A DNA stretch of 64,000 nucleotides, from contig NW_019091376.1 of NCBI RefSeq assembly GCF_001949145.1, forward strand, positions 2,040,314-2,104,313, read 5' to 3'. This DNA is from Acanthaster planci (taxonomy: Eukaryota > Echinodermata > Asteroidea > Valvatida > Acanthasteridae). The translations under genes and the position numbers were made by a program. Numbering within the stretch: position 1 is the stretch's first letter; each line of letters begins with the position of its first letter. The notes under the pieces were generated by a model. It made no database searches and had not been told where the DNA came from. It worked only from the letters and a program-made list of their open reading frames with translations. Positions 44,815-55,380 of the stretch are shown piece by piece.

Positions 44815-45700
44815 ATGACTGTACTACAAATTAATCAAATCCCCCACGTTTCAGAACTACATGTATGCAGCAGGTCACGAGAACACTTAACTACTGACCA
44901 ATCAAACCGTTTAGCTAATGTTCTTACTGAATATGCAGATGTCTTTTCTGAAAACGACACTGAACTGGGAAGGTTCTCAGCGGTTCAACATTCTATCAAT
45001 ACAGGGAACGCAATCCCTATTAAACAGAAAATGCGTAGGACGCCGCTAAGCTTCGAGGCTGAAGAAAAAGCACATATAAATACTTTGCTTGAATCGGGTG
45101 TGATACGGCCATCGGCTTCGGCGTCACCTCCAGTTTCGATAAGAAAGAAAGATGGAAAAGTCTGTTCTTGTATAGATTACAGAGCTCTTAACGATGTAAC
45201 TGTTAAAGACGCGTTCCCGCTTCCAAACATTGAAGAATGTTTGGACATACTACAGGGAACGGAATTCTTCAACACCTTAGACATGAGTAGCAACTACTAT
45301 CAAATTGAACAAGCTGAAGAGGATAGGAACAAAACAGCATTTAACACTAAGTATGGCGTGTTCGAGTATGAATGAATGCCATTTGGGCTATGTAATGCCC
45401 CCGCCACTTTCCAACGTGCTATGACACTAATACTTTTGAGGCCTTACGTGGGAACATGTTCTAGTATATCTGGACGATATAGTAATTCTAGGGAAGAGTT
45501 TTGAGGACTCCATGGGAAACCTCATTGAGGATTTGCAAAGATTTCACAAGCACAATCTGAAACTCAAGGCCAAAAAATGTCAGCTATTTCAAAAAGAAGA
45601 ACAGTACTTTTTCTCTGAAAACTAGTCAGTTCGAAGGGCATCTCCTCAAATCCTAGTAGCGTGTCTACTGTTCGAAATTGGCCCACACCTAGCTGCAGAA
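44815..45700 (+). pseudogene. Ty3/gypsy reverse transcriptase (second element)
   Basis: The open segment 44815-45375 carries 'ADVFSENDTELGRF', 'LLESGVIRPSASASPPVSIR' and 'CSCIDYRALNDVTVKDAFPL', then the first palm Asp in 'FNTLDMSSNYYQI'. A TGA at 45373 interrupts just before 'MPFGLCNAPATFQRAM'. A frame change follows, and the YLDD box is at 45467-45478 in a further frame. It would be a polymerase, but is inactive. Confidence 0.9.
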
Positions 45701-45859
45701 GGATGTAGAAAGGTTCCTCGGGTTCGTTACTTACCATAGTGCCCATATAAAGAATTTTGCTAAACTAGCAAACCCTCTGTATGAACTCATAAAAAAAAAC
45801 AACAAATTTGTTTGGTGCAATGAACACGAAACAACCTTTCGGCGACTTAAAAAAATACT

Positions 45860-46618
45860 CACCACAAACCCAGTGCTAACTTTCCCGCGTAACAACAATG
45901 AACTGTTCGTCTTGGATACGGACGCCTCAGATTTAGCGATAGGGGCAGAACTAACGCAAATCCAAGATAAAGTAGAGCCTGCAATTGCATGTACGGCAGT
46001 TACATACTTACTCCCGCTCAAAGAAAGTACTGCACAATGCAAAAAGAACTCTTAGCAGTGGTCCGGTTTACGAGACAGTTTCGCCACTACCCATTAGGCA
46101 GTCGGTTCTATGCTAGGACTGACCATGGAAGCCTAGCATGGCTTATGCAATTTAAACTCCTTTCAGGGATACTAGCACGTTGGGTTGAGGAGCTCAGCCA
46201 GTATGACATGGTAATCATTCATAGAAAAGGACAGAAACATACAAATGCCGACTCCTTATCTAGAATTTCCTCAACAGATTCAATCTGCAATTGTTATTTA
46301 GCAGGCAGCAAAGTTAACGATCTCCCATGTGGAGGTTGTGGTTATTGCATCAAAATCCATAATCAGTGGGCACGCTTTGAAGATGGCATCGATGATGTCA
46401 TCCCCCTCGCAGTGCGAGAAATATCGGTAGTAGACTCGGTAGCCACAGTACCTTCGCAGTGTTGCATATCCATTGAAACACCCAACCCCCTGGTTCAACC
46501 CTCACCCAAGAGTGACACCTTTTCTTCGGAGGACACCAGTTGTCACGCTAACAATGAAACCAGTGTAGATCGAGAAACGTCTTGTCCCTTGCTCCGGCGT
46601 TTTGTTGGACGAGGGTAA
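45860..46618 (+). pseudogene. Ty3/gypsy RNase H (second element)
   Basis: 'LFVLDTDASDLAIGAELTQI' (about 45905) is the first RNase H block. After a frame change come 'QKELLAVVRFTRQFRHYPLG', 'FYARTDHGSLAWLMQF' and 'HTNADSLSRI', the standard end of gypsy RNase H. The frame continues into a spacer to 46618 with the SINE insertion following. A frame change at about 45990-46040 disables it. Confidence 0.85.
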
Positions 46619-46768
46619 TATCTCCCTTTTTGTCAAACATGCATGTACACACAGTCTTCAAGATGTATTTTTGCGTTGGGGAGATGTTAATTATATATAA
46701 CAGGTTTGCCCTTACCCAACGTATATTGATAAGCACTGTATGCTCAGTGCTTGTCTGAGAGCTTGCGA

Positions 46769-46858
46769 AAAAACCTCACAAGCTTACTCGGATGGGACTT
46801 GAACCCACGACCTCCTGCTTACTAGTGCAGATGTCTTAACCACTCGACCACTCTGATA
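46769..46858 (-). repeat. tRNA-derived SINE (Leu/Ser-like head)
   Basis: Minus strand: box A TGGTCGAGTGG (complement 46840-46850) and box B GGTTCAAGTCC (complement 46795-46805), with a good T stem (GTGGG/CCCAT) but a poor acceptor stem. It interrupts the second gypsy element. Confidence 0.6.
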
Positions 46859-46929
46859 CAAAATGGGTGAAGATGCCACTCTCCACGTTTAATCATGCAA
46901 GAAATGCAAAGCAAGCAAAAAACCCTCTA

Positions 46930-48042
46930 GAAAAACTAAAGCCCCCCTAACGAAATTTCCCGCAGGAGCTCCCTCTGAACGCATTCACTTAGACATCCTG
47001 GAAGCTTTTAAACCAACTAAGTACGGTAATCAATATATTCTTATGTTAATTTGTCAGTTCACTAAGTGGATTGAAGCATACCCCCTACCAGACCAGAAGG
47101 CTGAATCCGTTGTAAGAATCACCATTGATAATTTCATTTCTGGCTTTGGATGTCCCCTCCAAATTCACACGGACCGGGGCACAAATTTTACAAGCAACTT
47201 GTTTCAATCAATTCAAAGACATTCTAGGCATTATTAAGACCTGTACAACTCCTTATCAACCCTGCTCCAATGGTCAGGTGGAAAGGTACAACCGAACTAC
47301 CCAACAAGTCTTGAGATGCCATCTAAAAGGAAATGTCTCTGAATGGGATGAAGATCTTCCTATTTTGATGGCCGCTATACGTGCCCTTCCAAATCGACAC
47401 ACCTGCTTAACACCACACCTGTTAATGCTGGGATGAGAGGTTGTGCAACCAGTAGAATTATTTTTTGGAAATGAAAACTAATGATTCAGAGAGTGAACAG
47501 CCTCATGAGTATGCATGAAACCTATAAAAGAGAATGCTAAAAACTCATGCACAGACAAGAAATAACATCAGGGCAGCACAGAATTATCAGAAGAGAAACT
47601 ATGATCTAGGCCAAAATTACTGTGCATTTGAGGAAGGGGGCATTGTGTACAAGTAATAAATAAATCATCCCAAACCGGCCAGTCCCATAAACTACAACCG
47701 ATATGGCTTGGGCCACTTTTGGTTGAAGAACCTCTCTCCCCAGTATTGTACAGAGTACGCAGTAGAAAGAAAAGCATGGTCGTTTAACACAATATGCTCA
47801 AAAAATGTGAAGACCGTAAGATCCCATTCTGGTTGCGGCGAATGCGACACAAACTGATAGGAGCTGACACTTCAGAGAACAGTACGGTACACGAAAATGT
47901 TCATGTCCTACCCTTCCCCAAGAGGGAAAGTGAAAATGTTAATACATGTAATGAAAGTAAAGAAGTTGATCTTTGCATTTCCACCACAACAAGGAGTGGT
48001 GGGCAAGTTAAGCCTCCTGCTCGCTTCAGAGACAAAATTTAG
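46930..48042 (+). pseudogene. Ty3/gypsy integrase (second element)
   Basis: The catalytic core has 'ERIHLDIL' (first Asp), 'PLQIHTDRGTNFTSNLF' (second Asp) and, after a frame change at about 47230, 'PYQPCSNGQVERYNRTTQQV' (Glu in VERYNRT). Stops follow at about 47437. A further piece (47794-48042) gives the C-terminal tail, ending 'PPARFRDKI'. The zinc-binding N-terminus is largely lost to the SINE insertion region. Inactive. Confidence 0.85.
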
Positions 48043-48125
48043 CTTTTTAAAGATGGTAAGAAAGTCAAAGATTATATTTTGTAAGTTGTCATATTTAGTT
48101 TGTAATTCCTTACCTAATTCAGAAG

Positions 48126-49522
48126 ATGGAGGAGGTTGATTTCGTGCTAGATTATAACGAGGAGGGACTACTAGATCCCGCTGAGACACAATCTACGCCA
48201 CTTCCACTTACCAATTCGCTCACACCATCACCTAACATCTAATTACCCCCACAGATGTCCCCTCCAGTTCCACATGCGACCCCTCCATCCTAGAAGAAGC
48301 ACCAACAGCACTGTCCACATCCAGGGTGTGAAACAAAAACCCACAAGCTATGACGACATGTCATCAGATACCACATCACTAGTGAGGGATGGTGGTTCCT
48401 GTTCCCACTCCTTGCTTGCTGGAAGTGCAGATGAATAGAAATTGCATTGCACTGTGACATGCATGGCCCATTTGGAAAAAGCCATCTTCTAAAACTGGCT
48501 GAACGAGTGAACGGTTTGTTGATCACGTCTGCTCGAGGTTAGGGTTGGCATCCGCTAGCAAGCTTGTGGATTTCGTGGCCCAGCGTCAGTTGGGCGATGA
48601 AAATTCAACCTTTAGCCTCGAGGAGACCTGCATTTGGGACGCGCATGATAAATTTGTCGGGCTGCCCTTACGGAGGAACGCAACCTGAGGACCCCTACGC
48701 GCCTCTATTCAATGCTCCACTGGAGAATGCTCCAATGCCTCCTAGCCTTCAGAATTCATCGATGCTCACTGTCACATCGACCGACTGCTAAGTAAGTATA
48801 ACCGCAAAGGGACTCTTATGGAATTCCTCCAACGAGAACACGTCAACATGTCCGGATTTGCAGGCTGCATAGGAGTCTTCTGCGATCAAGAGACTCTAAC
48901 TGATGAGGAATGGCGGGAGGAGATGGAGTCTGACAAATTCCACTCAGAGAGGAATCCTTTGAAACCATCAAGCACTTGATCCAGCACCCGAAGGTTGTCG
49001 CCCTAGGGGAGATAGACCTGGATTATTCTGGCGATTACTATAATCACCCCAAAATTCAACAGATTGTATTTAGGCGTTTTCTACAGCTTGCAGTTGACAA
49101 CAACAAGCCAGTGATTATCCACTGTTGGGATGCTGAAAAGGACTGTATCCGAATAACACGTAACGTCCTCCCCACACACCGGAGGATCCACCTCCACTGT
49201 TATACAGGAAATTGGGACGGAGCATACAAATGGTGCTCTAGCATTCAAAATTTGTATGTGGGGCTCATGTTAATTGTTACCAAGAAAGCCACTGGTGCCA
49301 GGGATGTAGCCAAAAAACATCCCCCTAAATCGCCTTCTCCTTGAAACTGACGCCCCCTATTTCCAACTCAGAAATAGGAGGAAGGCAGTGCAATTCAGCG
49401 ACCTGACAATGGCAAAACTTGTCGCTCAGGAAATTGCAAAAATCTATGGTACTCCCGTCACAGACCTCCTTTATAACTGTACCCAAAATACTAAAACACT
49501 GTATGACATTTGCTTCTCATGA
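48126..49522 (+). pseudogene. C2H2 finger plus TatD-type nuclease reading frame, broken
   Basis: Only 84 bp past the gypsy pol stop an acidic start 'MEEVDFVLDYNEEGLL' opens at 48126. After a TAA the same coding trend continues with a C2H2-like finger ('CPHPGCETKTHKL' with His residues after it) and several in-frame stops. From about 48755 a TatD-family metal-dependent nuclease domain follows: HxH metal site in 'FIDAHCHIDRLL' (48755-48790), 'VVALGEIDLDY', 'PVIIHCWDA', 'LHCYTGNW' and, after a frameshift near 49310, 'LLLETDAPYF', ending at 49522. All expected metal-binding positions remain. The family cleaves DNA or RNA ends using two metals; TATDN2-type genes are the closest by motif. Possibly an extra ORF of the retroelement, or a decayed host gene copy. 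Confidence 0.7.
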
Positions 49523-49772
49523 ATAATTATGTTGATCCCAACCAAACATTTCTGTCTGGCATTAAGTGATGTAGTTAAGGTAACCCATGTTTACAACACA
49601 TTAATTAATCATAAAAAACTTTTTTGAAAGTGTAACACTATAAAAGCTTTGTATAAATTTGTTCTTGAAGAATTTCCCAGAAGAGGAGGAAACTTCCACT
49701 ACCCCCTCAGGGTATTTCACTGACTAACAAAAAAGGTTCATGCTCTGAACTATATGTTAAGTCATTTAACCC

Positions 49773-49817
49773 TAACAGTCCTCAATCCTCCAACAGGTGA
49801 AGGATTGAGGACTGTTA
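49773..49817. repeat. Perfect 17-bp hairpin
   Basis: TAACAGTCCTCAATCCT at 49773-49789 is exactly complementary to 49801-49817, with an 11-nt loop. It lies about 250 bp past the TatD frame. Its role is unknown. Confidence 0.7.
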
Positions 49818-49822
49818 AGGTT

Positions 49823-50689
49823 AAGGATGCCTAGCATGAACAAAAAATCTTCTCAAAAGCCAAATGTGTGATCGACATAGGAAACAATTTTTTTTTCTAC
49901 ACACACACAAGTTTTACGGCCCACAACCCAACGTTTTACAAAAAAAGTCTGTTTTTGGTTCGGGCCTCAATGAAAAACCGTTGGAAATATTACTTATGTA
50001 TTATTAAAATAAAAAAGTGTATTATTGTCACTGTATTTCTTGAGTAAATTACTTTTGCGCAAGAGTTGTAGAAAGCCAACTTTCAAAAGTGCAGAAAGTT
50101 AAAGACAAACTATATTAAGGAGCTAACTGTGCCACGTTTTTATGTGCATAAAATAGTATTTAAAATGTAGATAATGACTCTGACGTGGTAACAAAAATTG
50201 TAAATGGCTTGTCCATTCGTCATGAAGGATTTTGATGAAGTTTCGTGCATTACTGATAAAGCTACTAAATAAATTTCTTATTTCCCATTGCACTCCAAAG
50301 AAGAAAAATATAAGATGGGGAGGAATGTGGTGAATACACGATTGGTGGCTGTTGAAGAAGTTATGTAATAAAGTCACTCAGGCATGACAGCCCAAGTGGC
50401 CAGATCAGGCGGACTGGCCAAAGGGTCTTCAGTCTAAGCCTTGCAGTAAACAAAACCTGACTTGTGTCTTGTCGAGTTCTTCCTGTCGTGACTCTGGCTC
50501 CTTGGCACCAAATAACGCCAAGCACTACAATATCTATGTAAACAAACCAACTGTTTTATGTCTGTACTTCTATTATTAATTCACAATTTCTCGTGCTCCT
50601 GTCTGTACAACCTGAACAAATATATGACGGAGGAACCATTCTACATGTACAGTAGTCCTATGGCCTACCTGTACAGGCCTATGTAGGAT
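49823..50689. other. Non-coding DNA
   Basis: AT-rich intronic sequence. The 3' LTR of the second gypsy element should be here if it persists, but I do not recognise it. Confidence 0.4.
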
Positions 50690-51050
50690 TAGTCTCAACA
50701 ATGTCTTTTCCTTTCTCCATGGTCTTATCACTCTCAAGTCTCAACATGGAGGAATTTTTGTTCCTCCAGGCTCTCAACATGCTAAGCCTATGAATTGTAT
50801 TCCTGTAAAGTGTGGAATAATAAAAGCAAATCCACTGTACTTACTACATCAATGTCATCATGTAGGTGTGCCAGCGATTCCTCAAAGACTAATTTCTTCG
50901 CGAAAATGTGCTGAGGGATACTCATGGAGGTGGAAATTGACTAGGCCCTACGTACGAACATGACGTGTGCGTACATGTACATGTACGCGTGCCACCGCAC
51001 CCACGTGTTGTTTGCTGCGAGTCTGTCCGTGGTCGGTCCATGTTCTGTGA
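50690..51050 (-). promoter_or_regulatory. Putative promoter, first exon and intron start of the orphan gene
   Basis: This block has a diverged inverted copy at 14310-14690. On the minus strand it includes the sequence upstream of the first exon (with CACGTG, an E-box), the exon, its donor and the first 150 bp of intron. Conservation across two copies marks it as one unit, but a promoter function is inference. Confidence 0.4.
50845..50925 (-). CDS. Orphan gene, candidate exon 1 (start codon)
   Basis: The minus-strand ATG (complement at 50923-50925, context CACCTCCATGAG) opens 27 codons ('MSIPQHIFAKKLVFEESLAH' followed by an acidic end) and meets a consensus donor GTAAGTAC in phase 0. Exon 2 at 42593-42659 continues the frame. 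The second gypsy element and the TatD frame would then lie in intron 1. No known family; cellular role unknown. Confidence 0.55.
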
Positions 51051-51305
51051 ATGGGTTTTTGATCGATGCAGCGTGAGTTTTGAATAGTGACGTCATGCAC
51101 GGAGTGCCTGGCTAGCTAGCTAGCTATAGGTGCAGTGTCCCAATTCAAGGAAAATTCTCCACCAGGCTGAGGCGCACAAAAAGTACCCCCCAGAAATTGT
51201 TTCAAAAAGAGGAGTCTGTTCGGGCCAAGAAACGGTGGAATTGTGTCAGTATGGCTCAGAATCATCTCTGTAGATCCAGGGGCACCCGTCTGGGGACAAA
51301 GCAGA

Positions 51306-51573
51306 NNNNNNNNNNNNNNNNNNNNNNNNNNNNNNNNNNNNNNNNNNNNNNNNNNNNNNNNNNNNNNNNNNNNNNNNNNNNNNNNNNNNNNNNNNNNNNN
51401 NNNNNNNNNNNNNNNNNNNNNNNNNNNNNNNNNNNNNNNNNNNNNNNNNNNNNNNNNNNNNNNNNNNNNNNNNNNNNNNNNNNNNNNNNNNNNNNNNNNN
51501 NNNNNNNNNNNNNNNNNNNNNNNNNNNNNNNNNNNNNNNNNNNNNNNNNNNNNNNNNNNNNNNNNNNNNNNNN
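51306..51573. other. Assembly gap (268 N)
   Basis: A run of N only, ending about 20 bp before the left end of the Polinton. Confidence 0.99.
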
Positions 51574-51594
51574 TAGCACAGCCACAGACCAGTC

Positions 51595-51840
51595 AAACTG
51601 ACCAAGCTGAAATTGGCACGAAATTCGGGCCGGATTTTCGGCTGGCCCTCTTATTTTCCGCTGGACGCTATTTTTACAACTGCAAGCAACCCTTCACGTA
51701 ACCGGCTAGAAATTTTACGGAGGCCGATCACGGCATAGCAGAAAGAGCCCAAAAGGGTCCACAAACAAATTACAGAAAAAAGCAATGTTTAAATAAATCC
51801 TTCGCTGGAATTTATCTTAGCTATGAAACAACGTGAACAA
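51595..51840 (+). repeat. Polinton left terminal inverted repeat
   Basis: Aligns with the reverse complement of 60270-60534 along its whole length: GCTGAAATTGGCACGAAATT, GGACGCTATTTTTAC, GGAGGCCGATCACGGCATAG, ACAAATTACAGAAAAAA and TATCTTAGCTATGAAA occur in the same order. Confidence 0.9.
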
Positions 51841-52228
51841 CTGAGACTTTTTTTACCAACAGGAAACACACACGGAATGTGTATGAAAAAACACAAAACC
51901 TTCATGCAAAATGGATGAGGGCGCTATAGTAGTACAGACAATGATGGCCCCAAAATGCCTTCGCGAACAGATTTGCAATTTGTATACTGTCAATTTCTCT
52001 TCTATTAAGGAAGTTGGAGGCACATGAACTCGGTGATTTCTAAAGAAGCATGGAATTTAATGCCAGATATATATAAAAGAGTGCCGGAACCTATTTAGAA
52101 AGTGTGAAATGCTAAAAAGCAAAAATCGAACTCGCTCTATAATAGTGATTTCAGGAGTCAACGCACCATAGGAACAAAAGCGGGGAAATCGATTTTTAAA
52201 ATTATATTCAGACTACGTCAAAAGTCAA
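51841..52228. other. Polinton left subterminal DNA
   Basis: No coding region recognised between the left repeat and the first open frame. Confidence 0.4.
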
Positions 52229-52546
52229 TTGAAAGTTAATCCAAAATATTATATACACGACAAGCGCACCTCGACTTACACAGACGCAGACGGCCTAAAT
52301 TTTACAAACACCCATTTCACAAATCTCACGCATCGAATCACAGAACAACTTAGCAATCAATGTGTTTTTAACGACAAAAAGACGGCGTTTACATTCTTTA
52401 CAAAACTAAGCGCATGGGCAAACCTATCAATTTACTTTATTTTACCCAAGGTGAAAAGAGTCACTACAGCTGGATTAAAAACTTTTTTTCGGTTGACGGG
52501 CGATATTAATAAACACGAGCATAAAAAATACTGGTACTGTAATTAA
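52229..52546 (+). CDS. Unknown Polinton open frame, 105 residues
   Basis: An intact frame near the left end. It is rich in Asn, Thr, Phe and Lys ('NTHFTNLTHRITEQLSNQ', 'SIYFILPKVKRVTTAG'). It converges with the integrase gene, whose 3' end overlaps this one's stop within a few bases. I recognise no domain; it may be the remnant of a longer gene. The convergent, tail-to-tail placement and the length above 100 codons are the only support. Confidence 0.4.
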   Translation: MKVNPKYYIHDKRTSTYTDADGLNFTNTHFTNLTHRITEQLSNQCVFNDKKTAFTFFTKLSAWANLSIYFILPKVKRVTTAGLKTFFRLTGDINKHEHKKYWYCN

Positions 52547-53285
52547 TTGCATGTCGCACTTTCAAATAGAAGAGAAGTTAAGCGGGCACAAAGAAGATTG
52601 CCAAGGGTTAGACGCAGTTCCCTGTAAAGTCGAATTACCCACCTAAGGTAAAAACATTTTACAATTTGAAAACTATAAGAACAAGCATCAATTAGTCTGG
52701 TCTTTTCCTCGTTTAGCGATTTTATTACTTGTGGCAAACGCTGTACCCATTCTACGTTACGAACGCCTACGTTTAACATTTCTGCGCGTATTGATGACCA
52801 AATAACCTTTCAGCTAATGTACGGTTAAACCTTTCCACGATCCCCTGCGACCGATGTACGCCCGGTTCACCTGTTTGAATTTCTACCCCATGTTTAATAA
52901 TTAACTTTTTAAACTCACCTTTAAATTCCGATCCCGAGTCTACCATTATAATTGTAGGCCAAGTCAATGGCGATCGATCGTAAATTTTCTTCACGACTTC
53001 TAATGCTTGATCGGCGGTTTTATTGGTCAACGGTCCTGCTTCTTTATGTCGCGAATTGACGTCTACTATGGTTAAAGCGTATTTAAAAGTCCTACGATTT
53101 ACTCGATCCCAGGGCAAGTATAAAATATCTAATTGATGCGCTTCGTTTGGTTCGACAAACTCGGTTTGCAACATTGTAGGTCTCGGCACGTATGTAGGTG
53201 CGGGTAAATAAATTTGCCAAATGGCTTTTTTTTGCCAGGATCGCTGAGGAGGGCTGTAAAATAATTTTGAAAATTCTTGCTTCAT
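52543..53285 (-). pseudogene. Polinton retroviral-type integrase
   Basis: The frame at 52773-53285 holds the integrase core with the three catalytic acidic residues: Asp in 'HQLDILYLPWD', Asp in 'IIMVDSGSEFKGE' and Glu in 'RSQGIVERFNRTLAERLF'. The spacing is that of Polinton integrases (DDE, about 35 residues between the last two). After a frame change at about 52775 the C-terminal part continues to about 52620 ('VEWVQRLPQVIKSLNEEKTR'), where a chromodomain-like end is expected but degenerate. It would insert the element into the genome. The N-terminal zinc-binding part is also missing or lies outside the open frame. Probably inactive. Confidence 0.9.
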
Positions 53286-53305
53286 TTAAAATAATATAAA
53301 ATAAA

Positions 53306-53727
53306 ATGGCAAGCGCTTTAATGATGGTAGGAGGAGCGATAGTAAACGCCCTGGCATTCACGGGTTTAATTTTTTTGTTTAGTAGTCTAGCTGAAATAAA
53401 GTAGACGAAGAACATAAACGTCACGACCTCGCGTTAGAACAACTGGCGCAAGCAAAACAGGAGTGGGAACAAAATTGTGTACACATGCGAGACTTTCTGA
53501 ACGAGCGAATGAGACAAGAGCGTGCGAGTCAGCAGACCTTTGTAAGCGTTGACGAAGCTTTACGGGCGTACTCGGAGTTGACGGGTAAAAACATGTGGCG
53601 AAGTTTACCACCCGAACCCAAGTTATCCGATTTCTACATGCCGTCTGAAGATCAAATAACTCGCGAACCTATATGGATTTTAGGTAGAACTGCTTTAGTC
53701 GGTGTTTTGGTTTATCAGTACAGTTAA
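53306..53727 (+). pseudogene. Small Polinton protein with N-terminal membrane segment, frameshifted
   Basis: Starting at ATG 53306 a hydrophobic segment ('MMVGGAIVNALAFTGLIFLF') runs to a TAG near 53402. In another frame a helical, charged part follows ('LALEQLAQAKQEWEQN', 'FLNERMRQERASQQTF') and a C-terminal 'PKLSDFYMPSEDQ' block, then a second hydrophobic end and TAA (53725-53727). The pattern matches a small protein common in animal Polintons, found near the capsid genes. Its function is unknown to me. One frameshift separates the parts. It lies divergent to the integrase, with 20 bp between the starts. Confidence 0.7.
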
Positions 53728-53747
53728 ATTTACTTTATTTTAAAAGA

Positions 53748-53978
53748 ATGGATAAACAAATGCTGGGTGACATGCGTGCAGACGTAGATCATTGCACCGA
53801 CGTGCTTTTAGAAATCCACTCCGAAACGTTTACAAAGCGAAGTCAACCAATGCAGATCAAAGAGAACTTTTTTGCGGCGGCGTTAACGTTAATAGCATTT
53901 TCTTTCTCTTTAAGGTTTTCCAGTAAAATAAAAATCGTATATACTAAAAATATGTCCCAACAATACACCAAAAACTAA
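53748..53978 (+). CDS. Small Polinton membrane protein
   Basis: A 76-residue intact frame 20 bp after the preceding gene: a charged N-terminal half ('RADVDHCTDVLLEIHSETFT') and a hydrophobic stretch ('FFAAALTLIAFSFSLRF') that could span a membrane, then basic residues. Unknown function; may be virion-associated by position. Confidence 0.55.
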   Translation: MDKQMLGDMRADVDHCTDVLLEIHSETFTKRSQPMQIKENFFAAALTLIAFSFSLRFSSKIKIVYTKNMSQQYTKN

Positions 53979-54945
53979 ATCCGAGTCGCAGGCTCAAAGT
54001 ACCTCGCACGATCAAAGGCGAAAGACGTGAAGTAACCATCACCCATAATCCGAGTATCATAGCTGCGGACCACACGTTAAACGTAAAATTCCCCGCTTTA
54101 GGCATTGACGACGTAATAGTACCCGGTACCGCAAAGTTGGCATTTAAACTCGATCTTGACGGAGCATCAGACGATAACCGGAACGTGTGTAACAACGTGG
54201 CGAGAAACTTGGTTTCATAAATCAACGTCAGCTTACAGGGCAATAAAATCATCAGTTACAGGGACGCGAGTATGTTTCACAATTTTAAAGACAACTAGCC
54301 ACCAATTTCACAGACGAAAAACATGGTGTACTTTGGTTTGGAAGGGAAAACGTGGCCAGTTGTGTTTAGGTGCGGGCGACAAAAACGAAGCTGCAAACAA
54401 CGGTAAAGATAAAACAATTGCAGACGCGTTCAAAAATGGATATGCAATTTCGTTAGACACGCCGATGTTAACGGACCACGACCCTTTCTATCTGCCGGGG
54501 TTTAAAGAGCCTTTGACGTATCAATTGACTTTTAACGTTCACGACAAATTGGTTAACTCGACAGACACAGCCGCAGAATATGCAATTTCGGATTTGACTT
54601 TAGAATACGAAGTGGTAACTAATCGAGACCTGGCCCAAGCTTTGAGGAGCAAGCACAAGGGTGTCGTCTATTACCTATTCGACCGGATTCACTCGTGGAA
54701 AAAACAAGCAGTAAACAAGTCAGACATGTTGTGGAACATCAGCATCGATCAAACGATTAAGAGTCTAAAAGGCTGCTTGATTTTGTTTAAAGATCCAAAC
54801 GTAAAGAACCCGCAGAGATTTTACAACCCGTATATCAGTTAAACGGATCGTCACGGTCGAACCAGTTATACTCGCAAGGGCTATTTGAGTACCAAAATTG
54901 GAACAAAGTCAACAAATACTTCGGCGCTCAGACACCTTAATGGTC
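53952..54945 (+). pseudogene. Polinton major capsid-like protein, broken
   Basis: The C-terminal half is in the open frame 54156-54842: 'PFYLPGFKEPLTYQLTFNVH', 'YAISDLTLEYEVVTNRDLAQ', 'NKSDMLWNISID' and 'CLILFKDP', blocks I associate with the double jelly-roll capsid protein of Polintons. The N-terminal half lies at about 53990-54290 in another frame ('REVTITHNPSIIAADHTLNV', 'DDVIVPGTAKLAFKLDLDG') with in-frame stops. The extreme C-terminus (to about 54945) follows a TAA at 54840-54842. At least two frame breaks and two stops make it dead. The protein would form the shell of a virus-like particle. Compared with the family it also seems to lack part of the middle, near 54290. Confidence 0.85.
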
Positions 54946-55059
54946 CCACTTTCGGCCGTCTCGTTGTCAGAACTGTATCGAATATCGGGTCACTGGAGTC
55001 GATATTTTTTGTACCTTATTTTAACGGCCGTGCGTGGTGAGTTAACTTAAAGGATTTTT

Positions 55060-55275
55060 ATCGAGTACTGTTAATCAAGTATGAGTACTTTGATGCTCGA
55101 GTACAATTTTTGGATGTCGAGTTCCAAGTATTTTGTAGCCCGAGTACAAGAACTGTAGTTCGTGTACGAGTACTTGGACATACGAGTACGAGTACTTGGA
55201 CACCGAGTACAAGTACGAGTACAAGTACTCTGAAAACAGGACTCGAGTACGAGTACCGAGTACGAATACTACAAC
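55060..55275. repeat. Low-complexity (GAGTAC)n-type satellite
   Basis: Imperfect repeats of CGAGTAC and AAGTAC words, many self-complementary (GTACTCGAGTAC). It lies between the convergent capsid genes of the Polinton. Confidence 0.8.
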
Positions 55276-55380
55276 ACTGAAAGTAGGTAAAGTAGTTCAC
55301 AACAAATTAAACATAGGCAAAAAAATTAAACCCCTTCTCAGATTTGGGAAAGGATTTTTTTACGCCTTCAATCAAACCGT

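Larger units (their letters stand above)
43936..48042 (+). mobile_element. Second Ty3/gypsy element, decayed, plus strand
   Basis: Protease, reverse transcriptase, RNase H and integrase remnants lie in order on the plus strand with many frame breaks. The polyprotein ends at 48042 with 'SGGQVKPPARFRDKI', a usual ending for gypsy integrases. Gag and LTRs were not found, so it is 5'-truncated or too diverged. It is unrelated in detail to the minus-strand gypsy at 22-28 kb. A tRNA-derived SINE (46769-46858) has inserted between RNase H and integrase. Confidence 0.85.

Noticed and set aside
53092-53424. 110-codon minus-strand open frame
   Set aside because: It overlaps the integrase start and the small plus-strand gene in other frames; composition is that of a shadow.
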